DNA of 64,000 nt, from positions 1-64,000 of the forward strand of contig NZ_BBDO01000005.1 in assembly GCF_001316285.1 (NCBI RefSeq), read 5' to 3'. The translations under genes were made by a program, and so were the position numbers. Of this stretch, positions 50,119-59,893 are shown piece after piece. Position 1 is the stretch's first letter; the number at the start of each line of letters is the position of its first letter. Under the pieces are notes generated by a model. It made no database searches. It was not told the origin of the DNA and saw only the letters and a program-made list of their open reading frames with translations. This stretch comes from Vulcanisaeta sp. JCM 16161 (GTDB lineage Archaea; Thermoproteota; Thermoprotei; Thermoproteales; Thermocladiaceae).

Positions 50119-50265
50119 TCAGGGTAGGTCAAAAACCCTCGCAATCCAATCTCCCATTTTATTACCAACCATTGCATAGACCTTCATCCTGGGGCACTCA
50201 TCCATTATAATAATGGGCACAATGATCATACTAAACATAAGGTTTTCAGTCTTAATCACCTTCAT
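50119..50265 (-). CDS. Possible 48-residue protein
   Basis: The ATG at 50265 follows the stop of the gene at 50268-51203 by two bases, and the frame is open for 48 codons to a TGA at 50119. Composition is protein-like (MKVIKTENLMFSMIIVPIII then DECPRMKVYAMVGNKMGDWI). No family is recognisable. Its tight spacing supports translation, but it may be chance. Confidence 0.4.
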   Translation of the reverse strand: MKVIKTENLMFSMIIVPIIIMDECPRMKVYAMVGNKMGDWIARVFDLP

Positions 50266-50267
50266 AG

Positions 50268-51203
50268 CTATGGGCTCAAGCTATCCACAGTCTCCCTAGC
50301 TCTAGGCGCATAATTACTATTGGTGGTTATAACATCGCCTATTAGGGCGCCTATTGGCTTACCACCCTGGATTATCAATGCGTAGTCATTAATTGGCTGG
50401 GTATTAATTAGGCTTAGGTTTATCGTAACATCAACATCACTGAGAAGGTTCATTAAGTGAAAGCCCCTATTACTTACTAAATAATTAAATATTGTAATTA
50501 TTTGATTCAGCACACAGCCTTTGGGTAAGTCAATCGCCATGAAGCACCCACCATTCCTCAGGTAATTATCTAATGCCTTCGAGTATTGAAGGCACCTAAA
50601 CTCGTCACTGCCCATTATGATCTCCAGCAAATTACTCGTGTAATTGATCTCATCCCTCCTCGTGAGACCCAGGAGCTTTATCGCATCATCTATCGGTAAA
50701 CCCTCAGCCAACTTCTCAATAACCTTCCTCAACACGCAGTTCCTACTGACTATTTTATACAGTAGGTTGGGTAGTTCAGGGCTACCACTAATTACGGCCT
50801 TACCCAACTCCTCGGCCTCCCTCGTCAATCTACCCTGCTTCCAAAGACCCAACGCCGACAATGTCGGTATGATAACCCTATAATTCGATCTACTAAGTCC
50901 ATGGGAGTCCAGGTACTTCATTATGCCCTCCGTATCGTCACCCTGCCTATTCCTTACCAGGAATGCGATTATGTCGAGTAACTTACTGATTGGTAACCTA
51001 ATGTACCAACCCCTCAGGGTGCACGGGCTCGACTTTAGGGCATCATCGCTTTCCCTAATCGTCAATAAGTCCTTAATTTCAGTACCTAATGAATTAATGA
51101 GTTCATTAATGGACTTAGCCTTAAGAATGCGTGTTACCCCATCGCCCTCAATAATTACCTGATACTCATCACTCTCCTGAATAATCCTAATGCTTAGGTC
51201 CAC
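50268..51203 (-). CDS. Hypothetical protein
   Basis: 311 residues, intact. A beta-rich N-terminal 45 residues are followed by an all-helical region (100-210), which might include a winged-helix-like segment (GLSRSNYRVIIPTLSALGLW, QGRLTREAEELGKA), then a C-terminal alpha/beta part. The helix-turn pattern would suit a regulator, but no motif is strong. It starts about 95 bases from the divergent glycosyltransferase gene. Confidence 0.5.
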   Translation of the reverse strand: MDLSIRIIQESDEYQVIIEGDGVTRILKAKSINELINSLGTEIKDLLTIRESDDALKSSPCTLRGWYIRLPISKLLDIIAFLVRNRQGDDTEGIMKYLDSHGLSRSNYRVIIPTLSALGLWKQGRLTREAEELGKAVISGSPELPNLLYKIVSRNCVLRKVIEKLAEGLPIDDAIKLLGLTRRDEINYTSNLLEIIMGSDEFRCLQYSKALDNYLRNGGCFMAIDLPKGCVLNQIITIFNYLVSNRGFHLMNLLSDVDVTINLSLINTQPINDYALIIQGGKPIGALIGDVITTNSNYAPRARETVDSLSP

Positions 51204-51297
51204 AGCCTATCAATGACCCGCCAATATTTAAAGCACTCATTCTAACCATAGCTGTAATACCCACTGTAATGTTAGCGGTTCATAATGCCAATGCACT

Positions 51298-52526
51298 GTG
51301 GATAAAAATGCTTTAAATGACTTAAATTTATATATTCGTAATATGGCAATTGGTGCGGTCACGATATTAGAGATACTAATAATAATGGGTACATCATTAT
51401 GGGCAATACAATACCTAGTTTCAAGGAGGGTTCACGCATATGAGAAGCCCTCATTAAATAATACACAGGTTGAGAATTTACCAAAGGTCTCAATCATATT
51501 ACCCGTCTATAAGGAGAAGAGACAAAGTATTGAGAAGACACTCGACAGCATATCATCACAGAACTACCCCAGGAACCTCCTCGAGGTCTTAATAGTCGTT
51601 GATAAGGACGACACGCACACACTCAATGAAGCATTAAAGGCTGCGGAGAAGTTCCTGAGCTCGCTCAACATTAAGATGATTATTAATGAGAACACTGGAC
51701 GTAGGCTTAAGGCCGTGGCGATGAACACCGCGATGAAACACGCGGGGGGCTCGATAGTCGGCTTTTACGATGCTGATGACGTATTCCCAAGTGATCAAGT
51801 GCTTAATGCAGTTCTCCTATTGATGGAGAGGAATTACGCAGCCGTGGGCACCAGGGTGTATAGGTTTAGGAGCAGTGTACTTGGTGGTTTAATGTACCTG
51901 GAGTCAATAGTTTGGTATAACGCGGTGATACCATTCCTGAGGTCTACGATTAAGATAACGCCCTTGTCTGGTGAGGGTCTCTTCATAAGGAAGGACGTTG
52001 TTGACTCAATACCGCAGAGCATGGCTGAGGATGCATTATTATCGTTGAAGCTATCAAGCCGCGGATACTCGGTGGGGCTTCTTGACTCCTACGTGTATGA
52101 GTTGGCGCCTGTGAATATAATTAGCTTCATAAGGCAGAGGATTAGGTGGAATAGGGGCTATGCCCAGACTTCGTTTTAATACTTAGGCAGGGGATTCAAC
52201 TGGATTACGCCCTCAGGGTATTGGCGCTATACGTATTAATAGCGCTGCCCTCGGCATTATTGCTGGTTTCCGTCATAGGCTTTATGGCTGTCGCGTACAT
52301 GGCGGTGATAGTCAGGGTGTTCACGCTGGGATCCCTCTACCAATTAATACTTGCAATGGCTATATCGGAGGTCGTGGTTCTCTACCTAATGCGTGATTTC
52401 ATAAGTGAGAGTATGAACATGGGCAGGGCAATCATACTATTACCAGCCTACTGGTTGTTGCTTGGTACGGTAACGATAACATCACCGTTAGTGCCGGTTA
52501 ATAACTGGTTGAAGACGACCCGTTAA
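51298..52526 (+). CDS. Processive family 2 glycosyltransferase, membrane bound
   Basis: About 409 residues. An N-terminal membrane helix is followed by the GT-A domain: VSIILPVYKEKRQSIEKTLD, the DxD region GFYDADDVFPSD, SGEGLFIRKDV, MAEDALLSLKL and the R/QxxRW motif RQRIRWNRGYAQT. Four C-terminal membrane helices follow, as in cellulose/hyaluronan-synthase-like enzymes. The frame breaks near 52165, closed by one added base. It probably makes a surface polysaccharide. The start is GTG. Confidence 0.82.
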
Positions 52527-53158
52527 ATACCCACAACCCTAACATTAGCTATTGGCGCCACCTTACTACTCATCACCACTTGATACCCAACCCTCCTGGC
52601 GATTCTATCAATTATATTAACCACGGTATTTAACTCGTCGTACGTAAGCCCTAGGTCAACACTATCTATGAGCAATACTGAGCCCGGTGGTGTAAGTATT
52701 AACTGAACGAGTATTGGCAGTAAGGCTCTCATCTTAAGACCTGCGTGGAACATGGGGACCCACTTACCACCAACCTTTATATACCCTGAAACCCTCTTTG
52801 GAGCCGTGAAACCTGCTTTAACACCCTCTATACCAAGCTCATTTACTAACCCAATCAACTCATTATAAACGCCCTCATACTCAGGCCTTGTCTGTATCAC
52901 GGAGAGTTGATGCACGGTATACTGCCCGTCAGATCCCACTGAATTGTTTGGTAGGTCAACGGTGGTTTCATAATCCCTCTTCCACCAACAAACCCTGCCC
53001 TCACCAAGGTAGTAAAACTTGTTCTTAAGCATGTTCCTTAGAATGAACGCTAGGGAATACGCCTTCCTCGATGCATCCCCATCACACGCAATGAACGCAT
53101 CCTCATGCATCACGTGGGTTGGCGCGATGCAAAGCTTAGCATCCACTGGGTGTTTCAT
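52523..53158 (-). CDS. ATPase-associated protein, C-terminal part with Walker-B-like strand
   Basis: 211 residues. Near residues 160-172 it has PPGSVLLIDSVDLGLTYDEL, which resembles a Walker B and D-loop of an SMC/RecF-type ATPase, although the usual Glu after the Asp is replaced by Ser. It overlaps the preceding gene (Walker A) by four bases. Together the two could form one split ATPase, or they could be one gene with a missing base. A stop three codons before the ATG is compatible with a real separate gene. Confidence 0.55.
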   Translation of the reverse strand: MKHPVDAKLCIAPTHVMHEDAFIACDGDASRKAYSLAFILRNMLKNKFYYLGEGRVCWWKRDYETTVDLPNNSVGSDGQYTVHQLSVIQTRPEYEGVYNELIGLVNELGIEGVKAGFTAPKRVSGYIKVGGKWVPMFHAGLKMRALLPILVQLILTPPGSVLLIDSVDLGLTYDELNTVVNIIDRIARRVGYQVVMSSKVAPIANVRVVGI

Positions 53159-53601
53159 GAACCCTCATTACCAACCTTCTCGACAGCAGCAACCAACTCA
53201 TTGTTAAGATATAGTTCCTGGCGAACCCAATAATCCCTCAGCCTAAAACTATAGTGATAACCAATGATGGAGCCCCTGCTCAACTCAAGACCAATACTAC
53301 GTCCAAGTTTTTCCCCATCCTCATCAACCTCGTAATAAACACCAATCGTTATAACCTCACCGGGGTCTAACCCATAGGCTAGGTCCTCGGGCTCGTGAAT
53401 AATTAGTAGGTTTCCCTCGAGGACGAGCCACTCCTCACCCCTACTCTGCATTAGTAGGGCTAGGGCCTCCATTAGGCTCGTCTTCCCTGACCCACTGGGG
53501 CCTACGATTACCGTATTACCGTCAAAGTCTATGGTCAAACCCCTACCCAAGCCCTTGAAACCCTTAACCACCGCCCTTACGAGTCTCGTCATCCTCATCA
53601 A
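53155..53601 (-). CDS. P-loop ATPase, N-terminal SMC/RecF-like part
   Basis: 148 residues. KGFKGLGRGLTIDFDGNTV leads into the Walker A motif VGPSGSGKTSLMEALALLMQ near residues 32-51, the layout of the N-terminal half of RecF/SMC-like ATPases. No Walker B is in this protein. It overlaps the next gene by four bases and the previous by 38 bases. Alternative starts lie a few codons downstream (MTRLVRAVV). Confidence 0.65.
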   Translation of the reverse strand: MMRMTRLVRAVVKGFKGLGRGLTIDFDGNTVIVGPSGSGKTSLMEALALLMQSRGEEWLVLEGNLLIIHEPEDLAYGLDPGEVITIGVYYEVDEDGEKLGRSIGLELSRGSIIGYHYSFRLRDYWVRQELYLNNELVAAVEKVGNEGS

Positions 53602-53845
53602 CCAATGCGTAGGCTATTATTAATATTCCGCTGACATTACCAAGGCTTACATTGCTGATGTTAATACCGACCTGCCTAATATTGCGTGAACCAGCAATAC
53701 TACTTAACTCATTAAGTGCCTTATTTAACGATTCATCAAGCCTATTCAATGCAACGTCAAATTCAACACCCCTGACTAACTGACCAACACTCACATTGAG
53801 TGGTATGAACTTCTTAACATGCAATATCCTAGTCATTAGAATCAT
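53564..53845 (-). CDS. Small protein, first gene of the ATPase operon
   Basis: 93 residues, mixed alpha/beta, with SVGQLVRGVEFDVALNRLDE and a C-terminal hydrophobic strand SGILIIAYALVDEDDE. I do not recognise it. It overlaps the ATPase gene by 38 bases, so translation is probably coupled. The product could be a regulator or partner of the ATPase. Confidence 0.5.
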   Translation of the reverse strand: MILMTRILHVKKFIPLNVSVGQLVRGVEFDVALNRLDESLNKALNELSSIAGSRNIRQVGINISNVSLGNVSGILIIAYALVDEDDETRKGGG

Positions 53846-53916
53846 TACTTATATTTAAGGTAAAATACCTTTCCACCTGGTAAGCCTTTTATTAATTGGA
53901 ATGCGCATGTGCCTAA

Positions 53917-54400
53917 ATGGAGGTTGTCTTCACGCCATGGCGATGGACCTACATAAAATCAACAAACAACAAAGGCGGCGAATGCGCGCTGTGCGCTACC
54001 TACGTGGTAATGATGATGGATTGGTGGTTTACAGGGGTAGGCGGTGCTTCATTGTTATGAATAAGTACCCATACAATATTGGTCACGTAATGATAGTGCC
54101 CAATAGGCATGTGCCATCAATAACAGACCTAGGCACCGATGAATTAAGTGAGTGTGGGGTGCTTTTAATGGCCATTATTAAGGCGTTAGCAAGGTCCTCG
54201 GTATTGGTTATGGAGATTTCAACGTGGGCATAAACATCGGGAGGGTGGCTGGCGCGGGTATTGAGGAACACATGCACATACACGTCGTCCCTAAACCCTC
54301 GGTGGTGTCGTTCGAATCGGTGGACCCTGAGTTCGTAATGAAGAGAACCAGGGAAATAGCGGCTAGGCTTAGGGAGTTAGTTCCTCAATTTATTGGGTAA
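53917..54400 (+). CDS. HIT-family nucleotide hydrolase
   Basis: About 161 residues after repair near 54005 and near 54190. The ATG at 53917 gives the usual N-terminus [14 protein letters not shown] and the CALC zinc pair. The core is [20 protein letters not shown], and the catalytic histidine triad is [12 protein letters not shown] hydrolases of this type cleave dinucleoside polyphosphates or AMP conjugates. One added base at each break restores the family length. Confidence 0.82.
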
Positions 54401-54503
54401 TGCCGTCATCGGTGTTTATAAAATGGTTTTGCGCCATGGCGTGAATGCGTAAATGACCGATCCATAGATGTACTTTTTATAAACGCCTAGCTAATGAATC
54501 AAT

Positions 54504-55403
54504 GTGCCATTTACAGGTGAGCCATTAAGGGCATTACTCACGGACATAGTCACGCCCAAGTACGTGCACTCACTAATGGAATCCCTTAAATGCGGATCAG
54601 TAACTAATAGGGAATTCCCAGTATTGACGATGGGCACTGGGGTTAGGCAGATACTCGTAGTGACCGGCTTCTCAATAAATGACTACAGGATAAGCAATAC
54701 GTTGATCTACATGCTACTTAATAGGTGCATGAACCATGTATACTCAATACCAACATTCAGCGCATCGCAGTTAAGTAAATGGACAATCAGGGTAATACCC
54801 ATGGCAAATCCATGGCCATTTAACTCATGGGATGTGATTCGAGGCAGGAGCTCATTCTACTCAATGGACGATGAGGGCATTCCCGTAAGGTACGACGCAT
54901 TAACACTTAGAAGTAGATACTCAATTAAACTTCATAATTTCGTGCATGAGGTGAATCCAGAGCTCATAGTTATGCTTGTAAGCTCTGAGAAGTGGTCAAT
55001 AGCGACCCCAGAACCAATAAGAATCGATGATTATAACACCGTTAGCTCAGACCCAGCTGACTTCACCCATCACTTCTCCTTTGAGAGCTACCCCACAATA
55101 TTGCTATCAGTGCCTGAGGACGCCGAGCCACGTGAAATAGCCAATTGGGTTATTCAATTAATTAAGGAGCATAGCACCAGGGCGCAGGAGAGTAAGCCCC
55201 TTGAGGTCGTGGTTAGGGTTCATGGCGATATCGATAATATATCCAATATACTCAAACTTCACGGCTTTCTAGTGGGTATTGATGGGGACAAATTAATTAT
55301 TAGGGCCAACAATAAATCCCAATCACTGCTAAATGCATTAATAGATAATAATCTAATTGAGCATTACTTCGATGTTGAGATTTCAGAGATTCATCTTCAA
55401 TGA
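54504..55403 (+). CDS. Unknown protein, possibly a degenerate M14-like peptidase
   Basis: 299 residues from GTG, intact. A central block (ILVVTGFSINDYRISNTLIY, then TIRVIPMANPWPFN) has the layout of zinc carboxypeptidase M14 strands, but the HxxE zinc motif is replaced by F-SIND, so no zinc site is visible. The C-terminal 80 residues look like a separate alpha/beta domain (LEVVVRVHGDIDNISNIL). An inactive binding protein is possible. This assignment is weak. Confidence 0.4.
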   Translation: MPFTGEPLRALLTDIVTPKYVHSLMESLKCGSVTNREFPVLTMGTGVRQILVVTGFSINDYRISNTLIYMLLNRCMNHVYSIPTFSASQLSKWTIRVIPMANPWPFNSWDVIRGRSSFYSMDDEGIPVRYDALTLRSRYSIKLHNFVHEVNPELIVMLVSSEKWSIATPEPIRIDDYNTVSSDPADFTHHFSFESYPTILLSVPEDAEPREIANWVIQLIKEHSTRAQESKPLEVVVRVHGDIDNISNILKLHGFLVGIDGDKLIIRANNKSQSLLNALIDNNLIEHYFDVEISEIHLQ

Positions 55404-55486
55404 CTCCCTGATCTTTACCTAGATAATAAATAATTACTTAATAAAAAAATAAGACTTATTATTCTCTAGCTTTACATAATTAGATT

Positions 55487-56544
55487 ATGGAGAAACTCGT
55501 GCTTGCGTACTCGAATAGGTACTTGGATTATAATTTTGGCCCATGGCACCCATTTAAGCCATATAGAGAGAGGCAATTGGTTGAGTTGCTTAGGGAGCAC
55601 GGCCTACTGGGCTCCCACGTTGATTTGGTAGAGCCTGAACCTGCGTCTGATGAGGAGTTAATGCTTGTTCATACAAGGGATTACATAGACTATGTCAAGA
55701 ATGCAAGTATTAATGGTGTTGGTTACCTGGACTATGGAGATACGCCAGCCTTTAGGGGTGTGCATGAGGCCGCGGCTATTAGGGTTGGTGGTACGTTGCT
55801 CGTCACTAAACTCGTCAATGAGGGTAAGTACGTCCATGGTTTCAACCCAGGCGGCGGCTTTCACCATGCCAAGCCAAGCGAGGCGGCGGGATTCTGTGTG
55901 TATAATGATATCGCCATAGCCGTTAAGTGGCTTAGGAGCCATGGCGTTAGGCGTGTGGCCGTTGTTGATGTTGATGTTCACCATGCCGACGGCACACAAG
56001 CAGTCTTTGATAGTGAAGATGTCCTTTTAATATCAACGCATGGTTATGACGGTCGATTTTACCCAGGTACTGGCTGGATTGATGAGGATGGCGTGGGTGC
56101 GGGTAAGGGTCTTAAGGTGAATATACCATTACCGCCCCACACGGGTGATGACATATACTCCATGGTGATTGACGAAATAATAAAGCCCATGCTCGATAGG
56201 TACTCACCTGAATTCCTAGTGCTTCAATTTGGTGTTGATGCCCACACGGGCGATGAGCTTGGATCCTAGATCTAACCACAGAGTCATACCTCAAGGTACT
56301 TAATGCGGTTCATGATATTGCCCATAAGTACGCTGGCGGTAGGTTAGTCCTAACGGGAGGTGGGGGCTACGACGTTTGGAACACCGTTAAGACCTGGTTC
56401 CTAGCCACGGTATTCCTCACGGACCCCACCAAACTCAATCAATACCCAAACTACTTCGATAAGGAGCCAACGAGGACCCCAGAACGTTACTATGAGGAGG
56501 CATTATACATAGTTGATGCTGTGAAGCAGAAATTCGGCCTATGA
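55487..56544 (+). CDS. Histone deacetylase-family (AcuC/APAH-like) amidohydrolase
   Basis: About 353 residues with one frame break near 56265. Zinc and catalytic motifs are present: NPGGGFHHAKPSEAAGFCVY (His pair), VVDVDVHHADGTQAVF (Asp, His ligands), LQFGVDAHTGD (Asp ligand) and LTGGGGYDVWN (catalytic Tyr). Archaeal members may deacetylate proteins or acetylated polyamines. It converges on rpo12, three bases apart. Confidence 0.88.
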
Positions 56545-56547
56545 CCC

Positions 56548-56790
56548 TTACTCAATGTGTGATATCCTCTTCGTCTGGAATGACCTTATCTTAACAATGA
56601 TCCTATAGCCACAGTATGGGCAGTGCACACCAGGCGTTATCATGTCCTCAAGTGAGAATATCCTGCCGCACCTAAGGCACATGTATATTTTTCGACCAGC
56701 AGCCTCGCCCGTCGTCTCCTCACCACCTCCCTCACCTAACGTCTTTGTCTGTTCCTCCTCACCACCCTCTTCAAAGAATTCCTCACTCAC
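56548..56790 (-). CDS. rpo12: RNA polymerase subunit Rpo12 with acidic N-terminal extension
   Basis: 80 residues, intact. Residues 36-80 are the zinc-ribbon subunit: YMCLRCGRIF (C38, C41), GVHCPYCGYRIIVKIR (C57, C60) and a basic tail. Residues 1-33 are Glu/Gly/Thr-rich, which the usual 45-50-residue Rpo12/RpoP lacks. The next in-frame Met (residue 37) lies inside the zinc ribbon, so the extension is probably translated. It lies downstream of nadM on the same strand. Confidence 0.85.
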   Translation of the reverse strand: MSEEFFEEGGEEEQTKTLGEGGGEETTGEAAGRKIYMCLRCGRIFSLEDMITPGVHCPYCGYRIIVKIRSFQTKRISHIE

Positions 56791-56818
56791 GCCGATTCGA
56801 TGAAGTAAGCCCCTTAAA

Positions 56819-57334
56819 TTATTTTTGCATTATCCTCCTCACCCTGTCCTCGGCATTAATCCTACTCAATACTGGCAATACCCCCGTTGCCACAAGGCTC
56901 TGCCACGACTTATCACCCATGGCCATCAACTCCCTAATCCTCGTACCACTGTAAACCTCCTTATTAAAGAGTGGCGTATTTAATACCTTGACACCACCAT
57001 ACTCAAGGCACAGCCTCGTGAATTCATCATTTGTGTATGCCACGTCAAATGAAGGGCACTGCTCATGGACATACGCATACCACAGCGCTGAATCACCCTT
57101 CGTGTCGGGTACGGCGCAGTAAAGGACCCTATCAATTAGGTTCAACTCCTTAAGCATCGAGTAAAGCATCTCAATCCTCTCACCAACGGTGAATGGATTC
57201 CTCGGCGTAAATGATTCATTAGCAGACCCAATGGCGATGACCAACTCATCATGCTTACTCAACAACCACTTAATCACCTCCTCATGACCCCTATGTAATG
57301 GTTGAAACCTGCCAACGAATAATGCCCTAACCAT
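56819..57334 (-). CDS. nadM: Nicotinamide-nucleotide adenylyltransferase NadM
   Basis: 171 residues, intact. The nucleotidyl-transferase motif GRFQPLHRGH lies at residues 8-17, SANESFTPRNPFTVGERIEM is the archaeal signature, and YSGTRIRELMAMGD holds the second ATP motif. It makes NAD+ from NMN and ATP. Confidence 0.95.
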   Translation of the reverse strand: MVRALFVGRFQPLHRGHEEVIKWLLSKHDELVIAIGSANESFTPRNPFTVGERIEMLYSMLKELNLIDRVLYCAVPDTKGDSALWYAYVHEQCPSFDVAYTNDEFTRLCLEYGGVKVLNTPLFNKEVYSGTRIRELMAMGDKSWQSLVATGVLPVLSRINAEDRVRRIMQK

Positions 57335-57418
57335 ACAGTATTAATTAATTCCGGGTCATTTTATCTATTTCCCAGGGAATAATTATGCTTAAATTAATGC
57401 GTTAGAGACGTGATTAGT

Positions 57419-58428
57419 ATGGTTAGCATTAAGGATACCGAGGTGGTTCTTATCGAGGCCGTTCAACCATTCGACATTAACTCCCTGGGCAATTTATTTG
57501 GTGGTAGAATGCTTGAGTGGATGGCGAACATAGGCACGGTAGCCGCCACGCGATTTTCAAGGGCCCCGCAGTCCTTGCATACCTGGACAGGCACTTCTTC
57601 ATAAGGCCTGTCAGGCTTGGAGAGTTCGTAATACTTAAGGCGAGGGTTGAGTACGTGGGCACATCGTCGATGGAGGTGAGGATAGAGGCGTGGAAAGAAA
57701 GCCCTGGTGGCAAGCAGGAATTAGTGACAATGACTACAGCATCCTATGTGGCCGTCGATGAGTACGGCGTCCCAAGACCCATAAACAACGTGCTTGAGCC
57801 TACAGAGGATGAGAAACAACTCTATGAGGAGGCCAGGATGAGGTATGAGGAGAGGAAGAGAAAAATTGAGGATAGAAAGTTCAAGAGGTTTGACCTGACA
57901 GACCCAACCAAGGGACTTAGGTGGCGTGTTGAGTCTAGTCGCTGGGCAACGCCGTCAGACGCCTTTGTTGGTAACCTAGTGTCCGGTGGTAGGTTATTGG
58001 CCTGGCTTGACGAAATAGCGGGCCTACTCGCGGCTAGATACTCAGGCGGCGCCGCCGTGACGGGCTCCGTGGACGAGACGGCATTCTACGCGCCAATTAG
58101 GGTTGGGGATATAGTCACCGTGAGGGCTGGTATTACTTACGTTGGTAAGTCATCGATGGAGATAATGCTTGATGTAATTGCCGAGGGCACCTATGGACAG
58201 GCTAGGCATGTATGCACGGCATACTACACATACATCCACGTTGACAGTAGTGGCAGGCCAGCGCCCGTTCCTGAGTACGTCCCTAGTAATGACTATGAGA
58301 GGAGGTTATTCGCTGAGGGTGAGAGGAGAAGGCAGGTTAGGGATGAGGAATTAGCAAGGATTAAGAGGATGTGGCTAAGCCTAGGACTTAACGGCGGCTT
58401 TCCTAGCCCTGTACTGGGTCACGATTGA
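57419..58428 (+). CDS. Double-hotdog acyl-CoA thioesterase
   Basis: About 337 residues with two hotdog domains. The first has DINSLGNLFGGRMLEWMANI and VEYVGTSSMEVRIEAWKESP; the second has GNLVSGGRLLAWLDEIAGLL and ITYVGKSSMEIMLDVIAEG. Each resembles the acyl-CoA hydrolase ACOT7/YciA fold. The frame breaks near 57565, closed by one added base. It is convergent with rrp4, overlapping it by 48 bases. Confidence 0.85.
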
Positions 58429-59096
58429 CCTAACCCTATCAGTTAACCCACTCGTGTGGCTCTCGCGCTCTATTAGCTTTATGACCCTCGCAACGAATGA
58501 TTCATCCCCAGGATCCTTACACCTAATCCAAACCCTACCGTTCTGCCCGACGGTCACGTCACAATTAAGCTCCTCACTAAATATACTAACCATTGAGCCC
58601 CTCCTACCAATTACCCTAGCCACCTTGCTCGCATCAATCTCGACAAGAGTACCACCCTCAATCCTACCAAGCCTAGCCTCTTTAAGTGTCAATGTCACTG
58701 GGTAATCCTTAGTTAAGTTGAAGTCTATTATCCTGGCGAGCACGATATCGCCAATACCCAATAAACTCTTCAGGTCAACGGTGGTTAAATCAATGGGCTT
58801 AAGCGTGGCCTCCTGCACAGGTAGGTATGCCGAGTATGGAGATTTAATGTCAATGACCCAACCAGTGAGTCCAATATCAACCACATAACCAATGACTATG
58901 TCCCCGACCCTAGGCTTATAAATACCACTAAGTGGTATAACCTCCACGTCTCTCTCACCTCTAATGTTTATGAGCCGACAACCGCCGAGTAGGCCACATC
59001 ACCATCCCAGTAAATACTACCGCTAACGTTGTAATCCCTTGTAGCTACGGCGTCCCCAGGCAGTACAATCTGCTTGTCGCTTACGTACAGCGGCAT
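58381..59096 (-). CDS. rrp4: Exosome RNA-binding subunit Rrp4
   Basis: About 239 residues after adding one base near 58975. N-terminal domain: MPLYVSDKQIVLPGDAVATR from the ATG at 59096. An S1 domain follows (PRVGDIVIGYVVDIGLTGWV), then a KH domain (VARVIGRRGSMVSIFSEELN). Three Rrp4 (or Csl4) subunits cap the Rrp41/Rrp42 ring. It is directly downstream of the SBDS gene, a conserved archaeal order. Confidence 0.92.
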
Positions 59097-59148
59097 AATC
59101 AAGATACCCTGTGATTTCCCCAATTTATTTTTAATCCCAAGCCAGCCA

Positions 59149-59846
59149 TTATGACGTGGAAATAATCTTAACATCCCCAGAACCGTGGGTCAACTCATTA
59201 ACCTTGGCAATTATCGTGTCCTGAAGCCCAGCAGGGACCTCGAGCTGCATCACCAGTGACCCATCACCCTCAAACCTCTCCTTAACCACCCTACCCATCC
59301 TCGACAGTGTATTTCTAACCTTATGTGCATGTTCGGCTGGGGCCTAATCTCGAGGACGCTAACGGCCACCTTGAGAGGCAGGACCTTCTGCAGGGCCTTT
59401 ATTATGGCGTTTACCTGCTCCTCAACGGGCTTAAATGGGTCTATCGCAACATCGACCTGCTGCATCGCAGCCTCAACCCTCTGCGGAGGCACCGGGGTCC
59501 TGGTCCTGGTGTCTATGCAATTCCTACTAATCCAATCAATTATCTGCTTCCTCTTTTGCTCAATGAGTCTCCTCCTCTGATCGGCCGTGAGTGGTAACTC
59601 GCCGTTCTTAACAATGAACTCGGCCACCTTCCTAGGGTCAGTCGTCTTGAAAACCCTCATTAACGACTCCTCACTCGCCCTAAGGCCCTTCCTTGCGTCC
59701 TTATATATCGTGTCCGTTATCAAGACCTTATCAATACTAATAGGCTTACCAAGCCTCATTTCAAGGGCCGCATCTGGGTCAACGAGTATCTCAAAGACGT
59801 AGCCATCCTTCTCATACCTAGCAATCACGTAATTCCTCTTACTCAT
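59149..59846 (-). CDS. Ribosome maturation protein SBDS
   Basis: About 232 residues. NYVIARYEKDGYVFEILVDP, RKGLRASEESLMRVFKTTDP and the helical domain QRRRLIEQKRKQIIDWISRN match archaeal SBDS. The frame breaks near 59335. One added C gives AEHAHKVRNTLSRMG and the C-terminal ferredoxin-like domain ending at 59149. It helps release the eIF6-like factor from the large subunit. Confidence 0.92.
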
Positions 59847-59893
59847 ATCACTTAACCCTATGCAGGAGAATTTTTAATTCTTCCACACATAGC

